Source: Vanrija pseudolonga
Lineage: Eukaryota > Basidiomycota > Tremellomycetes > Trichosporonales > Trichosporonaceae
NCBI RefSeq assembly: GCF_020906515.1
Contig: NC_085849.1
Coordinates: 2,232,001-2,296,000, forward strand
DNA length: 64,000 nt
Direction of reading: 5' to 3'
In this document: piece after piece, positions 48,852 through 63,709 of the stretch
How the letters are laid out: each line of letters opens with the position of its first letter
Numbering within the stretch: position 1 is the first letter of the stretch
Notes under the pieces: generated by a model
Databases searched by the model: none
Seen by the model: only the letters and a program-made list of their open reading frames with translations
What the model was told of the DNA's origin: nothing
Position numbers and translations under genes: made by a program

Positions 48852-50998
48852 ATGACGGCCTCCCTCCCCCTCCGCACATCCACCCTCATCATCGGTGGCG
48901 GACCGTCTGGGCTCGTCGCGCTCAAGTACGCCCTAGAGTATGGCCCGGCTTGGGAGAAGGGCGAGCCGCCTGTGCTCGTCGAAATGGAGCCCGAGCTCGG
49001 CGGTACATTCAGGTGGGTGGAGAGCTATCATCACCAATGAGATTCCAGCTCACCACACAGATGGCGCGGATACGAGAACGCCGAGCTCGTGAGCTCAAAG
49101 CAGCTCACATGCTTCTCAGACTACCGCTACCCACTATCCGCGCCAGACCACCCCTCCCTCCCCAACTTTGTCGGGTACCTCAAGTCGTACTCGAAGCTCT
49201 TCGGCCTCGACGAGCACATCTACCTCAACACGCGCGTCGTCAAGCTCGACAAGATCGGGCCAGAGGGGTACCCGCACCAGGCGGTGCTTAGACGCACCGG
49301 CCGTGCAGACGATGGCGAGGACATTGTGATCACCGCACGACGGGTGGTCATCACCACAGGCCTGCATGTGACGCCCAACATCCCCGACATTGCTGGCCTG
49401 AACGCGCCGCCACTGCCGCCAAACCCTGTCGAGTGGATCCATTCGTCCAAGTACCATTCGCGCTCGCAGCTCGAGGGCAAGAAGGTCCTCATTCTCGGCT
49501 CTGGCGAGACGGGCATGGACCTCGGCTACGAAGGTGTGCTAGCCCCCGCGAAGAAGGTCTGGCTGGGGGTGCGCTCGGGCTTCCTCTCGTTCCCAAAGGT
49601 GCTCAACAACTTTCGCGTCTTCGGTACGACGTACGACGGCGCGCTCCCAATCGACGGGCTCATCACCAACCTCTTCGAGACAGCCTACGTACATCCTTGG
49701 GTCGCTGAATCGCACCTTCGATGGTTCGTCTCCGACTTTGTTATCCGCCGCGTGCTCTGGCTCTTGACAGGCACCATGGCAGGCTGTAACCAGTGGGCTG
49801 GCGAACTGCCACCTGAACGACAGGGCCGAGCGTTCGTCTTCCTCAACAAGAGCGGCAAGGCCATGCAGTTCATTAACCGGCCGTTTGCGCACATGTCGGC
49901 CCTCCATCGTGCCTTCTTCCACTATATCGACCCGCCTTTGCCTCGGGGCATTGACGACCCAACAATTGACATCGTGCCATTCCCGGAGCGATTCGACCCA
50001 AAGGACGGATCGGCGGTCTTCCCCAACCCTCCAGCACACCGCTCAAAGGAGACGGCGTGGAAGTCAAAGTGCGACCCGGACCTCGTTGTGCTGGCCACCG
50101 GGTACCGGCAAGACTTCGACTGGTTGGGTGAAGGGTATCCTCGTCCCGACAAGTGCGACCTTCGTGGCGTGTGTGACACCAGCGATCTGACTGTGGCATT
50201 CCTGGGATTCCTTCGGCCAGGCGTAGGTGAGTGTATCTGTCAAGCCAGGCAGCGTACGGTGCAGATCTGACAATGACACAGGAGCAATCCCGCCAATGGC
50301 CGAGATGCAGGCACAGTTCTTCTTCCTCTTAACCCAAGGCAAGATGGCACCGCCAACATCACCAGAGCACTACCATCTCCTCCACAGCGAGCAGGCCCGC
50401 ATCCAGTATGGTGTCGACTACTCAGCCTACATGTCTCAGCTTGCACGCGACATGGGCTCAGCCCCCGGTCTGCTGGAGCTGTGGTGGAAACACGGATGGT
50501 TCATCACGTTCATCTACTGGTGAGTGCGGCAGGCATCGGCATTGTGCTCACTACCTCCAGCTTTGGCGCGGCTTTCCCAACATTCTACCGCCTGAGTGGG
50601 CCATACGAGTCACCCAAGGCTCCTGAGATCGTCCGAACCGAACTATGGGACACGATCAAGCGCCGTGGTATCGCTGGCAACCTGTTCATGGGCGTCATTC
50701 CAATGGTAAGTTAGAGTTGCCTTGCACGGCTGACCTTCCAGGTCTTCTATGCCGTCATCAACATTATTGCCTTGCAGATTGATGTGGCTTGGACCTTGAC
50801 CGCCCCGCTCCTTGGCATTCGACGTCCTCCCAAGTCTTCGTATGCCTCACAGCTCCTGAACCGTGTAGAAGAAGATATCGCTGCAAGGCGGAAAGACAAC
50901 GGGCTGCCTCGTCTTCACATCAAGATCCCGGGCAAGTCCAATGGTGCGTGACATCAAGAGGACACAACTGACTTCGAATAACAGGTATTATCTCATGA
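48852..50998 (+). CDS. Flavin-containing monooxygenase
   Basis: An NADPH- and FAD-dependent monooxygenase of the dimethylaniline monooxygenase type, oxidising soft nucleophiles (N or S) or acting as a Baeyer-Villiger-like enzyme; substrate unknown. Exons: 48852-49012, 49061-50226, 50282-50519, 50561-50705, 50742-50943, 50985-50998 (641 aa). FAD motif LIIGGGPSGLVALKYA at the N-terminus; a variant of the FMO signature in EWIHSSKYHS; NADPH motif KVLILGSGETGMDLGYE; and VVLATGYRQDFDWLGEG near the end of the core. A C-terminal extension with hydrophobic stretches (VFYAVINIIALQIDVAW) suggests membrane association. The last coding exon is only 14 nt. Confidence 0.92.
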
Positions 50999-51095
50999 TA
51001 TGCTACAAGTGGTTGACAATTCAACTCGAGGATCGCGGGTATGTGACCTGGGGGGACAACGGAGGTATGACAGTGATACTAAACGGGGCTGAGGA

Positions 51096-53047
51096 CTAGA
51101 GCATGCGAAGTCTCTCGCTAACTTCATCAGCCTCCATGACAAGTTGCCTATTAATAGGCTTGAGGTCGATCATCATCGAGTCGTCCGAGTGCAGGATGGG
51201 CTCCTGCTTGATCTCAGGCGAGAAAACGTGGGGGTCATCGTTGATGATGCTGTCACGGTCCATCGGGCGGGCCTTGGAGGTCGCAGACGGCTCGGCCCAG
51301 CGGCGCCACCAGCGTCCCACGGCAAACTTGGTGCGTTGGTCGAGCCCGAGGAAGTTGACGTTGGCGATCATGCCCTTCCACTTCAGGGGGTTCTCGTTCA
51401 GAGCAGTCTCGAGAGCTTCGAGATCGCCCCAGTACATCCAGTGGAGGAGGATACCGAGCGACGACGGGTCGGGAAGGGGGACAATAATGTCCAATGGCGC
51501 ACCTGGCTCGGTGGCGAGAATGCGGCAGCCCTTCATCTCGATGGCTGAAGGCGTCTTTGTGCCTTCCGAGAGGACGGTGCGGAGAAGAGAGCTCTGCTGC
51601 ACGAGGTAATCCCTGTGGACCTCAAAGGCGAGGGTCCTGAGTGGGGCCCGGTTGCCACCAGCAGAAGCTGGGGTGATGGGCACAGCGCGGACCCTCTTCG
51701 GCTTGTCATCGCCAGCCTGGTCCGCCCTCATGTTGCCATTGGCAGGGGTGGGCGGAAAAGGGATGTGGGAGTCTTCCTCGCAGTTCTTGGTACACGGCAC
51801 GACTGGTGAGGCGTGAGCGACTGAATTGTCTAGAATAACTGCTACTCACGAAGCCTGACGTCCGACGTAGACAAGTTGGACCAAAAGGTCCCGGCAAACT
51901 TATTCAACCGCTTAACGACAAAGTCCTTGGGAATGTGGTCGAGAGTCGGGCTGGGCATTGCCGGGGACATGGGAGACCTCGGGGAGAAGTTGCGTGGCGA
52001 GCGCGGGGCCGCTCGGGGAAAGAGATGGTGATGGTGGGGCGCGATCGCCAGGCCCGAGGGGGTGGCGGGGTAGCTCGAAGTCGACGACGAGCTTCGCGAG
52101 TACGGATTGCTATTGACGCGCGCCTCGCTAAACACGCGAGGCGAGCGAACTGCAAATTTGCCACCACTCGGGGATGCGTAGCCGGGTGTAGAAGGTGTGC
52201 GCGAGCCTGCAGTACCAGCACCAGAAGAGACAGCCGAGCGCGGTCCAGACGACGCCACAGAGTACCTGTGCATTGAGGACATGGCCGAGGGAAGCGAGGG
52301 AGTACGGGATCCATTCCTGGAAACAATGGTACCGGCCCTTCGTGCCTGCTGGAAGTCGTACTCGTGGTGACTGCCGCGTGGCGTGTCCATGGCGCTGTCG
52401 TCCTGCCTTTGTTCTCTGCCGGACGCGGCTGAAGCGCGAGGCGTGTCGAGAACTGGGTGGCGGTCTGAACGGCGTCCGAGCTCGATCACAGGTTTCGAGT
52501 TTGGGAGGTGGTGGTGGGGGCTATTCGAGTGCTGGCGACCGTAGCCCTCGGTGGGCGATGGCGACTCCATCGCCGTGTCCGAGTCGGCAGCATCACGGTG
52601 GGTCGCGGGGACGACGACCCGCCCGTCGACTCGTGGTCGGAGGGAGCGCGGGGCGGTCGAAGACGAGTTTTGGTCCGAGTTGCTGCGCGCCATCGCGGCC
52701 GTGGCATGGTACGAGCCGTCGATTTCCGCCGATGCTCCGAGCCGTGGGGTGTGTGGCGTCGACTGCCTCCCACCGCCGCTGTAGGGAGAAAGTTCTGGAG
52801 CTGAAGTCTTGCGCGGGCTGTTGATGCTGCCTGGCATCATCGAGTATCCCGGGCTGTGGCGGCGTGGAGGAGCCGGAAGGGACGGCGCCTTCCTTGGGTT
52901 GCGGTTGCGGCGCTCCCAGAGGGACCTGCTAGGCGATCCAGTGGCCGACGAGTCCATGATGATGTGGTGGTGGTCGAGGGGAATGTTGTCGGAGTGGGTC
53001 GTGTGGAGTGGCGATGGAGACATGGTGTATGTCGAGGCAGAGACCAT
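51096..53047 (-). CDS. BTB/POZ-like protein with long disordered N-terminus
   Basis: A 634-aa protein with exons 53047-51850 and 51802-51096. The first ~350 residues are Ser/Pro/His-rich with SPRSP- and TP-type sites and little predicted fold. Before the intron comes LDHIPKDFVVKRLNKFAGTF. After it, LAFEVHRDYLVQQSSLLRTV looks like the start of a BTB fold, followed by LLHWMYWGDLEALETALN and MIANVNFLGLDQRTKFAVG. BTB domains mediate dimerisation and Cullin-3 recruitment, but the match is loose. The start could also be the Met about 9 residues further in. It is preceded by a 4.1-kb gene-free stretch, which suggests complex regulation. Confidence 0.72.
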
Positions 53048-53942
53048 GACAGTGGGAGTGGCCGTCGATGGTGGTGGTAGTGATCACGACCTGCTACTGG
53101 CTCGTGGTTATGTATTGTCGTGGGGCCGAGAATAAGGAGTGGGGGCTGGGGCTGTGTGCTTCGTTGTGGTGGGACAGGACAACAGGCTGATGGAGGTTGA
53201 CGGGGACAAGGAAGGAGTGATGGATGGCGCGCGCGAGTGTTCCAAATAATAATAATGGGCGAGGAGCGAGATGCGGTGGAGAATAAAGGCAACAAGCAAG
53301 CAAGCACGGTCGCGCCACCTTTCTCAAAGGGGACGCGTTCTGTTGTTGTCGTTGGAGATGACGGCTGCGGCCAAAGCGCGCGGTGGGTCGGGGGTGCCGA
53401 GGCGAGCAGGGAGCGAGGGAGCGAGATGCTGCGCGTGCGTGCGTAGGCGTAGGCGTCTGTCTGCAGTATGAGGCAGGCAGCGACCGTGTCGAGCCAGCCG
53501 GGTTAGTGCGGCGTGCTTCTTGCGGTACAGTCGCCGTTGTGTGTGGGTCGACGTCGTGTTTGTTCGGCCCGAATCTAATTGAGCTGCTGACGAACGCAGG
53601 ATCTGATCGTCGTCGCAAGGCAGATGACGAGCTGTTTGTTGCTTGCTTCCCTTCTTCTTCTTCTTTCTCTTCGCTCTTCGCCTCGAGGCTCGAGTCGACA
53701 CCGATCTTGATCTTCGGCGGTGGCGGCGGTGCGGTGCGGTTCAAACGACGCGAGTAGTAGTTGCCCCCGAGCTGTCTATTGCATTGTCTGACGACGACGT
53801 GCTTCGACTACAATGAGCAGCAGCGACCAAAGGCGGCGAAGCGGGACACTGCGTCTCTTTTGTCCGTCAGCGCATTGCACGGAATCGGCGGAATGCAACA
53901 CTTGCCTTTCGGAGTGAGTCTCGTTGTTGTTGCGCTTGCGTA

Positions 53943-53968
53943 CGTGCGTGCGTGCGTGCGTGCGTGCA

Positions 53969-54020
<52 letters not shown>

Positions 54021-54050
54021 TGTGCGTGTGCTGGTGCGTGCGTGCGTGCA
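53943..54050. repeat. (TGCG)n tetranucleotide microsatellite
   Basis: About 27 units of TGCG/GTGC with a few substitutions (one TGCA unit, TGTGCG, CTGG). Alternating purine-pyrimidine sequence of this kind is prone to Z-DNA and length change. It lies about 0.9 kb upstream of the BTB-like gene start. Confidence 0.9.
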
Positions 54051-56953
54051 GTGTGGTTGTCGCGAGAAGCAGCGAGAGCAAGTGCGCACAGTCGTTGGCG
54101 TCGTTTCAGTTCGGCGTCTGGGCGTAAATCCTCGGGTCTCCCTTCTTGCTCCATCGACACCAGGTGGACATTTAAACTCTCTGCAGGCCAACCCCTGCAC
54201 ACCAACCCTGCACCAACATATCGCGTGCCAAGATGTTCGGGGAGGGGTCACAGACACGTCGTGCACGAGTGACCATTGTCCTACGTCCTATCAGCCACGC
54301 CAAGCAAGTGGGGGGAGGTTGATGCCTGCCTCCCTCCCTCCCTCCCTGCGCTGCGGCGCGCGGCCCTCGGTGTGTTTCTGGACATCCTGGCGTTGCCTGG
54401 CTGACTGGCTGGCTGGTGGGCGCGCGGGCGGGCGTTCAAGCGCCAACACGCCAGCCAGCCCGCCAGCCAGCCTGCACGCCAGCCAGCGCCTTCGCCACCA
54501 CCCACGCTCCGCACGCCGCAGTCTCCGGGTCACACGGCCGGCCGAGTCGCAGGCAGGCAGGCAGGCTGCTGACCGCTGCGCGCAGGCTGTCGGCAGAAGG
54601 GGATTTCGCCGGTTCCTGTGATGTGTGCTGATGGGCATTTTTCCTAGCATTCTTCCATTGTGCAACCGCGTGGAGGGGCAGGGAGCCAGGTCGTGTGGCG
54701 CCGCCGACACGCCGCAATGACATCAATGGGCTTCGGGGTGGGTGGGCGGTAGCTAGACCTGGACACCGCGGGCGGCAATGCAACGTAGGCTGCACGTAGC
54801 TGCTGCTGCTGCTGCGGATGTGGGCTGCGCAGTAGCCGGCGCTGGCCCTGTACATGCCCCAGGAGTGCGTATCTGATTGGAGACCAGCGGCGGGTACGAA
54901 CAAAGGGCCAGCCAGCCAGCGGTGGAGCGGCGACGGTGGGGGTATTTTTCGCGGGCCTTTCCCCGGCGCCGGCGCCTCTGTTCGAATGACATGCGTCGCC
55001 ATACAGTATGTAGCACCAGGAATAGCCAGCCTGCCCCTCGGCACCACCCGCAGATCCGCTCGGTCGTGTGGCTCGCCGCCGCCGCTGCCGCCACCGCTTC
55101 AGCCCCGCTGTCGAGCGGTCGCCGGGGGTCTGGACTTCGGCGATGGCCACTGTACTTACAGTAGAGCCTTGCCGCGCAGAGACGATCTGTGCATGCGTCA
55201 GTGGCCTGTGCTGCTTCCGCATAAACGCACGACCACAGTCTTGCACATGCCCACGCAGAAGCAGCAGCAGCGCAAAGTGCAGACTTGGGCCGACTGAGCG
55301 GACACAGAGAGAGATCCTTGTGCAGTGCCTGGATGTGGCGCAAAGAACAAAGAAAATCCAAAACGCCACTGAAATCAATCGCGTCCCTTCTTGGCGCTCC
55401 ACCCCTATTGTGCTCCCCTTGGCCTTTCGCCGGGCCGCTCGCCGTTGCGTTGCCTACCCACCCGCTCCTCATCTCCCTCCCCCTGGCCACATTCCTGGCC
55501 CTCTATGCACCTCGCCGCCGGCTCTATTGTCCTGCTAAAATCGCTTATCTCCGCCCCTCCCTCCAAGGCACTGAGACACACACGCACTCCGCAGCAAGCG
55601 GCAAACGGCAAATGGTGGGTCGGCCTCGTGCGGCACTGTTCCACCGCTATCCGAGAAACACCCGCCTGTTGCTCCGCTCGTTGTCTGTCGAGCTCGCCGC
55701 TGTGCTGTTGGCCAACTCCGCCGGCACCGCAGCATCGCTCCTAGAGTGGACATTGCGCGCGTCGTCCCGGCGGCGGGTGTCACCGCTCATGTGCATGCCT
55801 GAGCTGGCTTGCAGATTTCCGGGGCTTGCAGCCAACAAACAATCAAACGCGTGCACGAACGACGGCTACAACCTCGCCCAAGCCCTACACTGAATGATCA
55901 GCCCCCCACTCTCGTACCCACCAGGCCCCGGCGATCGACAAAGCGACAACCTCATCCGGGCATTGCTTCTCACGCTTACTCACAAGCCACAGCGGCGCCA
56001 AGAGCGCGGCGACGCCGGCGCACGCCAGTCGTCTCGGTCGCGTGTCGGTTGCGAGTCGGTCGACGTCGTGACGTGTAGCCCGTTGCGTCCTCCCCCACCC
56101 TCCCCCGACCCACGCGAGATTAGCGATCAAGACAATGCAGTAGCCGAGCGCGCCGCCCTCTGCCACCGGAGAGAGCGGCCACCGAACCTCGCAGCAAGCA
56201 AGCAGCAGCCCAACAGGCAGGCGCGGGACGCTCCGTGTGGCTTGACGGCTGTGTGTGCCGGCTTGCGCGCCACCCCGCGAGACGAGATGATGGCCTGCCT
56301 CGCGCCCGGCCGATGACGCGCGGTACTAACCCCCCCTCTCGCCACGCGGCCGGCCGAAGCGGACGTGTACTGCGGGCGGGCGCGGGCGCTGCAGAGGGGA
56401 ATGCTTGGCAGCGAGCGGCGTGCTGACCAGATGGAGAGTGGCGCGGGTGTCAATGGCGCGGCGCGGCGCGCGGCGCGACCACGACTGTTCGATGCGCAGT
56501 CGTCCACTGTCGTCCGTCACTCGTCACTCGCTCCGGCTCGCGGGCCGGTCACTGTGCCGCACCCCGAAAGCAGACAAGCCGGACACCGAGCACCCCGAAT
56601 GATGCCCACGCACGTTCAGCACACTTGGCCGCTGCCCAACAGATGCCTCGGCCAAGTCGACGACAGCCACCTTCCTCGCCGCCTTCTCTTGGCATCACGC
56701 TCGGGCGTCTCTTCGGCCCCCGCTCTCGCCTTCGTGCTCTGATTCCAACAGTTCTTTGGGAATACCAGAGGAGCCCGGTGGGGTAGGCCGTGACGTGTGC
56801 AACTTGATAATTCGTCCTCGACCAGCTGGATGGTCGTCCGACACATGGCTCAAAACACATTGGTTCTGCAAGTCGACTGATTCAAGCCACTGCGCCGCCA
56901 ATACAACCCTCCGTGGATCCATGGAGATCGTCGAGGTGACGTACAGCTACCGC

Positions 56954-56989
56954 CTTCGTCGGGGGAATACCATAATCGATTCCCCGAAG
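56954..56989. repeat. Stem-loop 3' of the MYST gene
   Basis: CTTC, GTCG (bulge), GGGGAAT, a 10-nt loop, ATTCCCC, GAAG: an 11-bp interrupted stem. It lies about 200 nt beyond the MYST stop codon in the transcribed direction (minus strand), so it may fall in that mRNA's 3' UTR. Confidence 0.5.
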
Positions 56990-57185
56990 ACTCAAGCTCA
57001 CTCGATTCCGCTCTCCCAGTGACGGAGACAATCACATGTCATCTCATGTCCATTCTCGGCCCGCGGCAACGTCCGCTCGCAACGCCGCTCTTCCCCCCTC
57101 CCACTGTTTGCAAACTCTGTACATTCTCCACACCTGTGGGGCGGCTGTTGCCAAGTAGATACACTAACAGTCTAACACACTTACG

Positions 57186-60843
<3,658 letters not shown>

Positions 60844-61400
60844 GGCCGAGGGACCTGAGCTTTGAACGGCTAGTTCGCTGTCAGGATGTATGCTGATGTT
60901 GCAATGCCCATGGAGGCTCTGAAGTGGGGTAGTGTCGAGTGTGGACTGTTGTGTCGGCGGAAATTAGTCTTGGTAAGTGGTGGTGGTGGGTATAGGTGGG
61001 TGCTGAGCCGCTTGATGCTGCTGGCTCAGCTGGTGGTGATCGATTCCCAAAGGGCTCACTCACTCACAACGACACAACACACGGACGGCACCACCCATTT
61101 CAATCGTGATAAATTTGATTCCGTTATTGCGCCCCGACACGTCATGCTCACCGACACCACTTGCACTCGGTCGTCCCCTCCTCTCCAAAGATGTCTGGCC
61201 TGCATCTTGCATGCTTTCGCGGCAACCTTCTAACAAAACAACCATCTTGCAAGACATCCACAACACCACGGCTCAAGTGTCACGCGCGGTGATACAACAG
61301 CCCTCGGTCCCCTAGTCTCACCCAGGTCCAAGGCCTCAAGCAGCGCGTCTCACTCCTCGCCTGCAACACTTCTTTTCTCCACCTCCCTTCCATTGTTGTC
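60844..61400. other. 557-bp shared promoter of the MYST and U5-40K genes
   Basis: A divergent promoter with no gene. The centre is AT-richer (GATAAATTTGATTCCG near 61110), and CTTTCGCGGC- and CACC-type sequence runs toward the U5-40K start. Confidence 0.5.
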
Positions 61401-62831
61401 ATGTCGGTTCGCAAGTCCCCGCCTCCATCAGGGCCCGGCATGGCCCTGGCCAAGCGTGCCCGCGTAGAGGATGAGGATGAGGAGACCAACACGATGACCT
61501 TGACTGTCGCCTCGTCGGGCGAGGGACAGCGCAAGAACGCGCTCGTGAGGACGATCAAGAGGACCAGTGGACTCGAGGCGCCCATCGTGTCTCTGGCCGG
61601 TGCTCATGGTGTGAGTTGGTTGGAGAGGAAGGCGAGGGAAGCTTGGCTGATCACTGTAGGGCGAGATTACCGCGTGCAAGTTTGACCCATCGGGCCAAAC
61701 ATTGGCGGCGTGCTCGGTCGACAGGAGTATCTGTGAGTGTTCTGTTGTCGATATGGAACCTGCAACAGGACTGACCCACGACAGCGCTGTGGCGAACCTA
61801 CCCTCCTCATGAGAACTATGGTATTCTGCCCAATGTTCACAAGCAGGCGATCCTTGACATTGCCTACTCGTTGGACTCGGATGTCATCTACTCGGTCAGT
61901 TGCCCGGTTCTTGTTGTAAGGCAAGCTGACACCTTGCAGGGCGGTGCAGATGGCTACCTGATCGCTACCGACTTGAAAACGGGCGAGAGGTTAGCGCGCT
62001 ACGCCGCGCACTTTGGACCTCTCAACTCGATCGCGGTCACCATCTCGGGTGGGCGTGAGCTCGTGCTCACCGGCGGCGACGACGGCGTTGTTCGCGTGTG
62101 GGACCTGGCTATCGACTCGAAGGAGCCGGTTGCCGAGTTTGACGATGGCCGTGACTGCCCCGTGACCGCTGTCGAGTGGAGCGCCGACGGCAACCAGTGC
62201 TTCGCGGGTGGTGTCGACAACGAGGTCAAGGTGGGTGTTCGATGGCGGGCGCTGGGGTTGGGGTGAAAGGCATTGGCTGACGTCTCCAGGTGTGGGATCT
62301 GCGAACAGAGAAGGTGCTGTACTCGCTCCACGGCCACACGGACACGGTCAGTTGTCATCAGGTGCCTCCAATGGGCTACAACTGACACCTCCAGATCGCG
62401 TCACTCAAGCTCTCGCCCAATGGCCACTACCTCGCGACTTATGCTCTGGACGCCGCAGTCATCGTCTACGACGTTCGCCCCTTCTCCTCGGACCCAATGC
62501 GCGTGTACCGAAGCTTGACCGGCGCGCCGGCGGGCTTTGAGCAGGCATTGATCCGGGTGGCATGGTCGAAGCAAGACAATGGCTCGCGGATAGCGGCTGG
62601 CGGTGGTGACCGTACAGTGACGGTCTGGGAGGTTGAGACGGGAAAGATCCTGTACAAGCTGCCAGGACACAAGGGCACTGTGACTGGCGTCGACTTCCAC
62701 CCCAGGTGAGTCGTGATGTTCCCATATCCCCTCCGATCATCACTAACTCCAACAGAGAACCGATCATCCTCACTGGGTCCAAGGACTCGAACATGCTCCT
62801 TGGCGAGCTCGACGCGCAGGACTTTTCGTAG
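61401..62831 (+). CDS. SNRNP40: U5 snRNP 40-kDa WD40 protein
   Basis: A WD40 protein of the U5 snRNP that sits near Prp8 in the spliceosome; baker's yeast lacks it. Exons: 61401-61610, 61660-61732, 61785-61894, 61940-62230, 62290-62346, 62395-62705, 62756-62831 (375 aa). A short N-terminus (MALAKRARVEDEDEE) precedes seven WD repeats: ITACKFDPSGQTLAACSVDR, LWRTYPPHENY, ILDIAYSLDSDVIYSGGADG, ELVLTGGDDGVVRVWD, CFAGGVDNEVKVWDLRT, YALDAAVIVYDVRPF, RIAAGGGDRTVTVWEVETG and IILTGSKDSNMLLGEL. The sixth blade with VYDVRPF is characteristic of this protein. Most introns fall between or inside blades, as in other basidiomycetes. Confidence 0.94.
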
Positions 62832-63066
62832 AGCAGGGCGAGAGTGTGTGAGGTTTGCGAGAGCGCATTTGAGTGGATCAGAGCTACAGCATGCAGTGTT
62901 GCATTGGACTGGTGGTGGGCGCGTGCGTGCAAGCGCGCTGTTAGGTGTTGTTGATCCGGACCGGCGGTCAACTCCGGGCCGCCAAGTGGAGGTGGGGAGG
63001 GTGAGGGATGGATACAAAGACTGTCCGCATGACCATGCGGGACCGACAACCACCCATTTCAACACG

Positions 63067-63709
63067 ATGGCCTCGCAGACGGACGCGATTGTCGAGCGGC
63101 TCCTGGGGCGCAAGCCTCTGCCACCACTGGAACCAGGCAGCAAAGTGTGGGACACGGAGCTGGCGCGCGCCATCGCCGGGCTCGACGAGCACCGTTTCGT
63201 CATTGCTGGTGCGTCGCGTCTCCGGGATCGCGGAGTGTGCTCACCCACGCCGCAGCGCTACACCTCGCCAACGACGACATTGACGCCTGCCACAGGATAG
63301 CGCAGGCGAGCGAGGGGGTGGGTGGGTGGACTGTATCCTCCTCTGACTCCGCAGGACCCGACCGCAGACCTGCTGCACGCGACGCTTCACCGCCGAGAAG
63401 GCGACTACTGGAACTCGAAGTAGTGAGTGGCGCAGGCAGCCCGCAATGGAAGGCAGAAGGACGTGCGCTAGCTCACACGCCTCGCGCAGCTGGTACAGCC
63501 ACGTCGAGGACAAGCACGCCCTCGCACGCGCCGACGCCGCGGCGTTCGTCGACGCGTGCGCGGCGGCGGCGAAGGGCAAATCGGGCGGCTCCAAGCTGCA
63601 GCAGCGGCAGTGGGACGAGCTGCTCGAGCTCGTGCGGTGGACGCGGGAGAACTGCGCGCGCGGGGATACGGGGGGTGCAGACGACGAGGCAGAGCTGGAC
63701 GAGTATTGA
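63067..63709 (+). CDS. Small conserved protein of unknown function (HRREGDYWN motif)
   Basis: A 163-aa protein with exons 63067-63208, 63256-63317, 63355-63422, 63490-63709. The sequence ADLLHATLHRREGDYWNSKY follows AALHLANDDIDACHRIAQ. This helix-rich pattern, a DD-helix followed by DPTADLLHATLHRREGD, recurs in fungal and some bacterial proteins without a known role that I remember. The C-terminal half is Ala/Lys-rich, then acidic (TGGADDEAELDEY). Start and junctions are consistent in frame. No signal peptide or membrane segment is seen, so it is probably cytosolic. It begins 235 bp after the U5-40K stop on the same strand. Confidence 0.8.

Larger units (their letters stand above)
53048..57185. 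other. 4.1-kb region without a recognisable gene
   Basis: The longest gap of the window, upstream of the BTB-like gene and downstream of the MYST gene (both minus). Open frames up to about 250 codons exist on both strands, but they are rich in Arg, Ser, Pro and Cys, overlap one another in several frames and show no family motif, as expected for GC-rich non-coding DNA. It contains a TGCG tetranucleotide repeat (53943-54050), short CCAGC repeats (about 54395-54490) and a stem-loop (56954-56989). I see no tRNA and no remnants of mobile elements. Confidence 0.6.

Noticed and set aside
52195-52824. Plus-strand frame opposite the BTB-like gene
   Set aside because: Arg/Ser-rich antisense shadow of the disordered N-terminal coding region.
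53861-54272. Cys-Val-Arg-Ala (and His-Ala-Arg-Thr) repeat proteins
   Set aside because: Produced by the (TGCG)n tract in every frame; not a Cys-rich effector.
54644-55893. Open frames of 200-250 codons on both strands
   Set aside because: Arg/Ser/Pro/Cys-rich, overlapping on both strands, no family motif and no introns of the local type; expected by chance in GC-rich DNA.
56940-57020. Possible tRNA-like sequence around CGATTCC
   Set aside because: No matching A and B boxes and no cloverleaf; only the short stem-loop remains.
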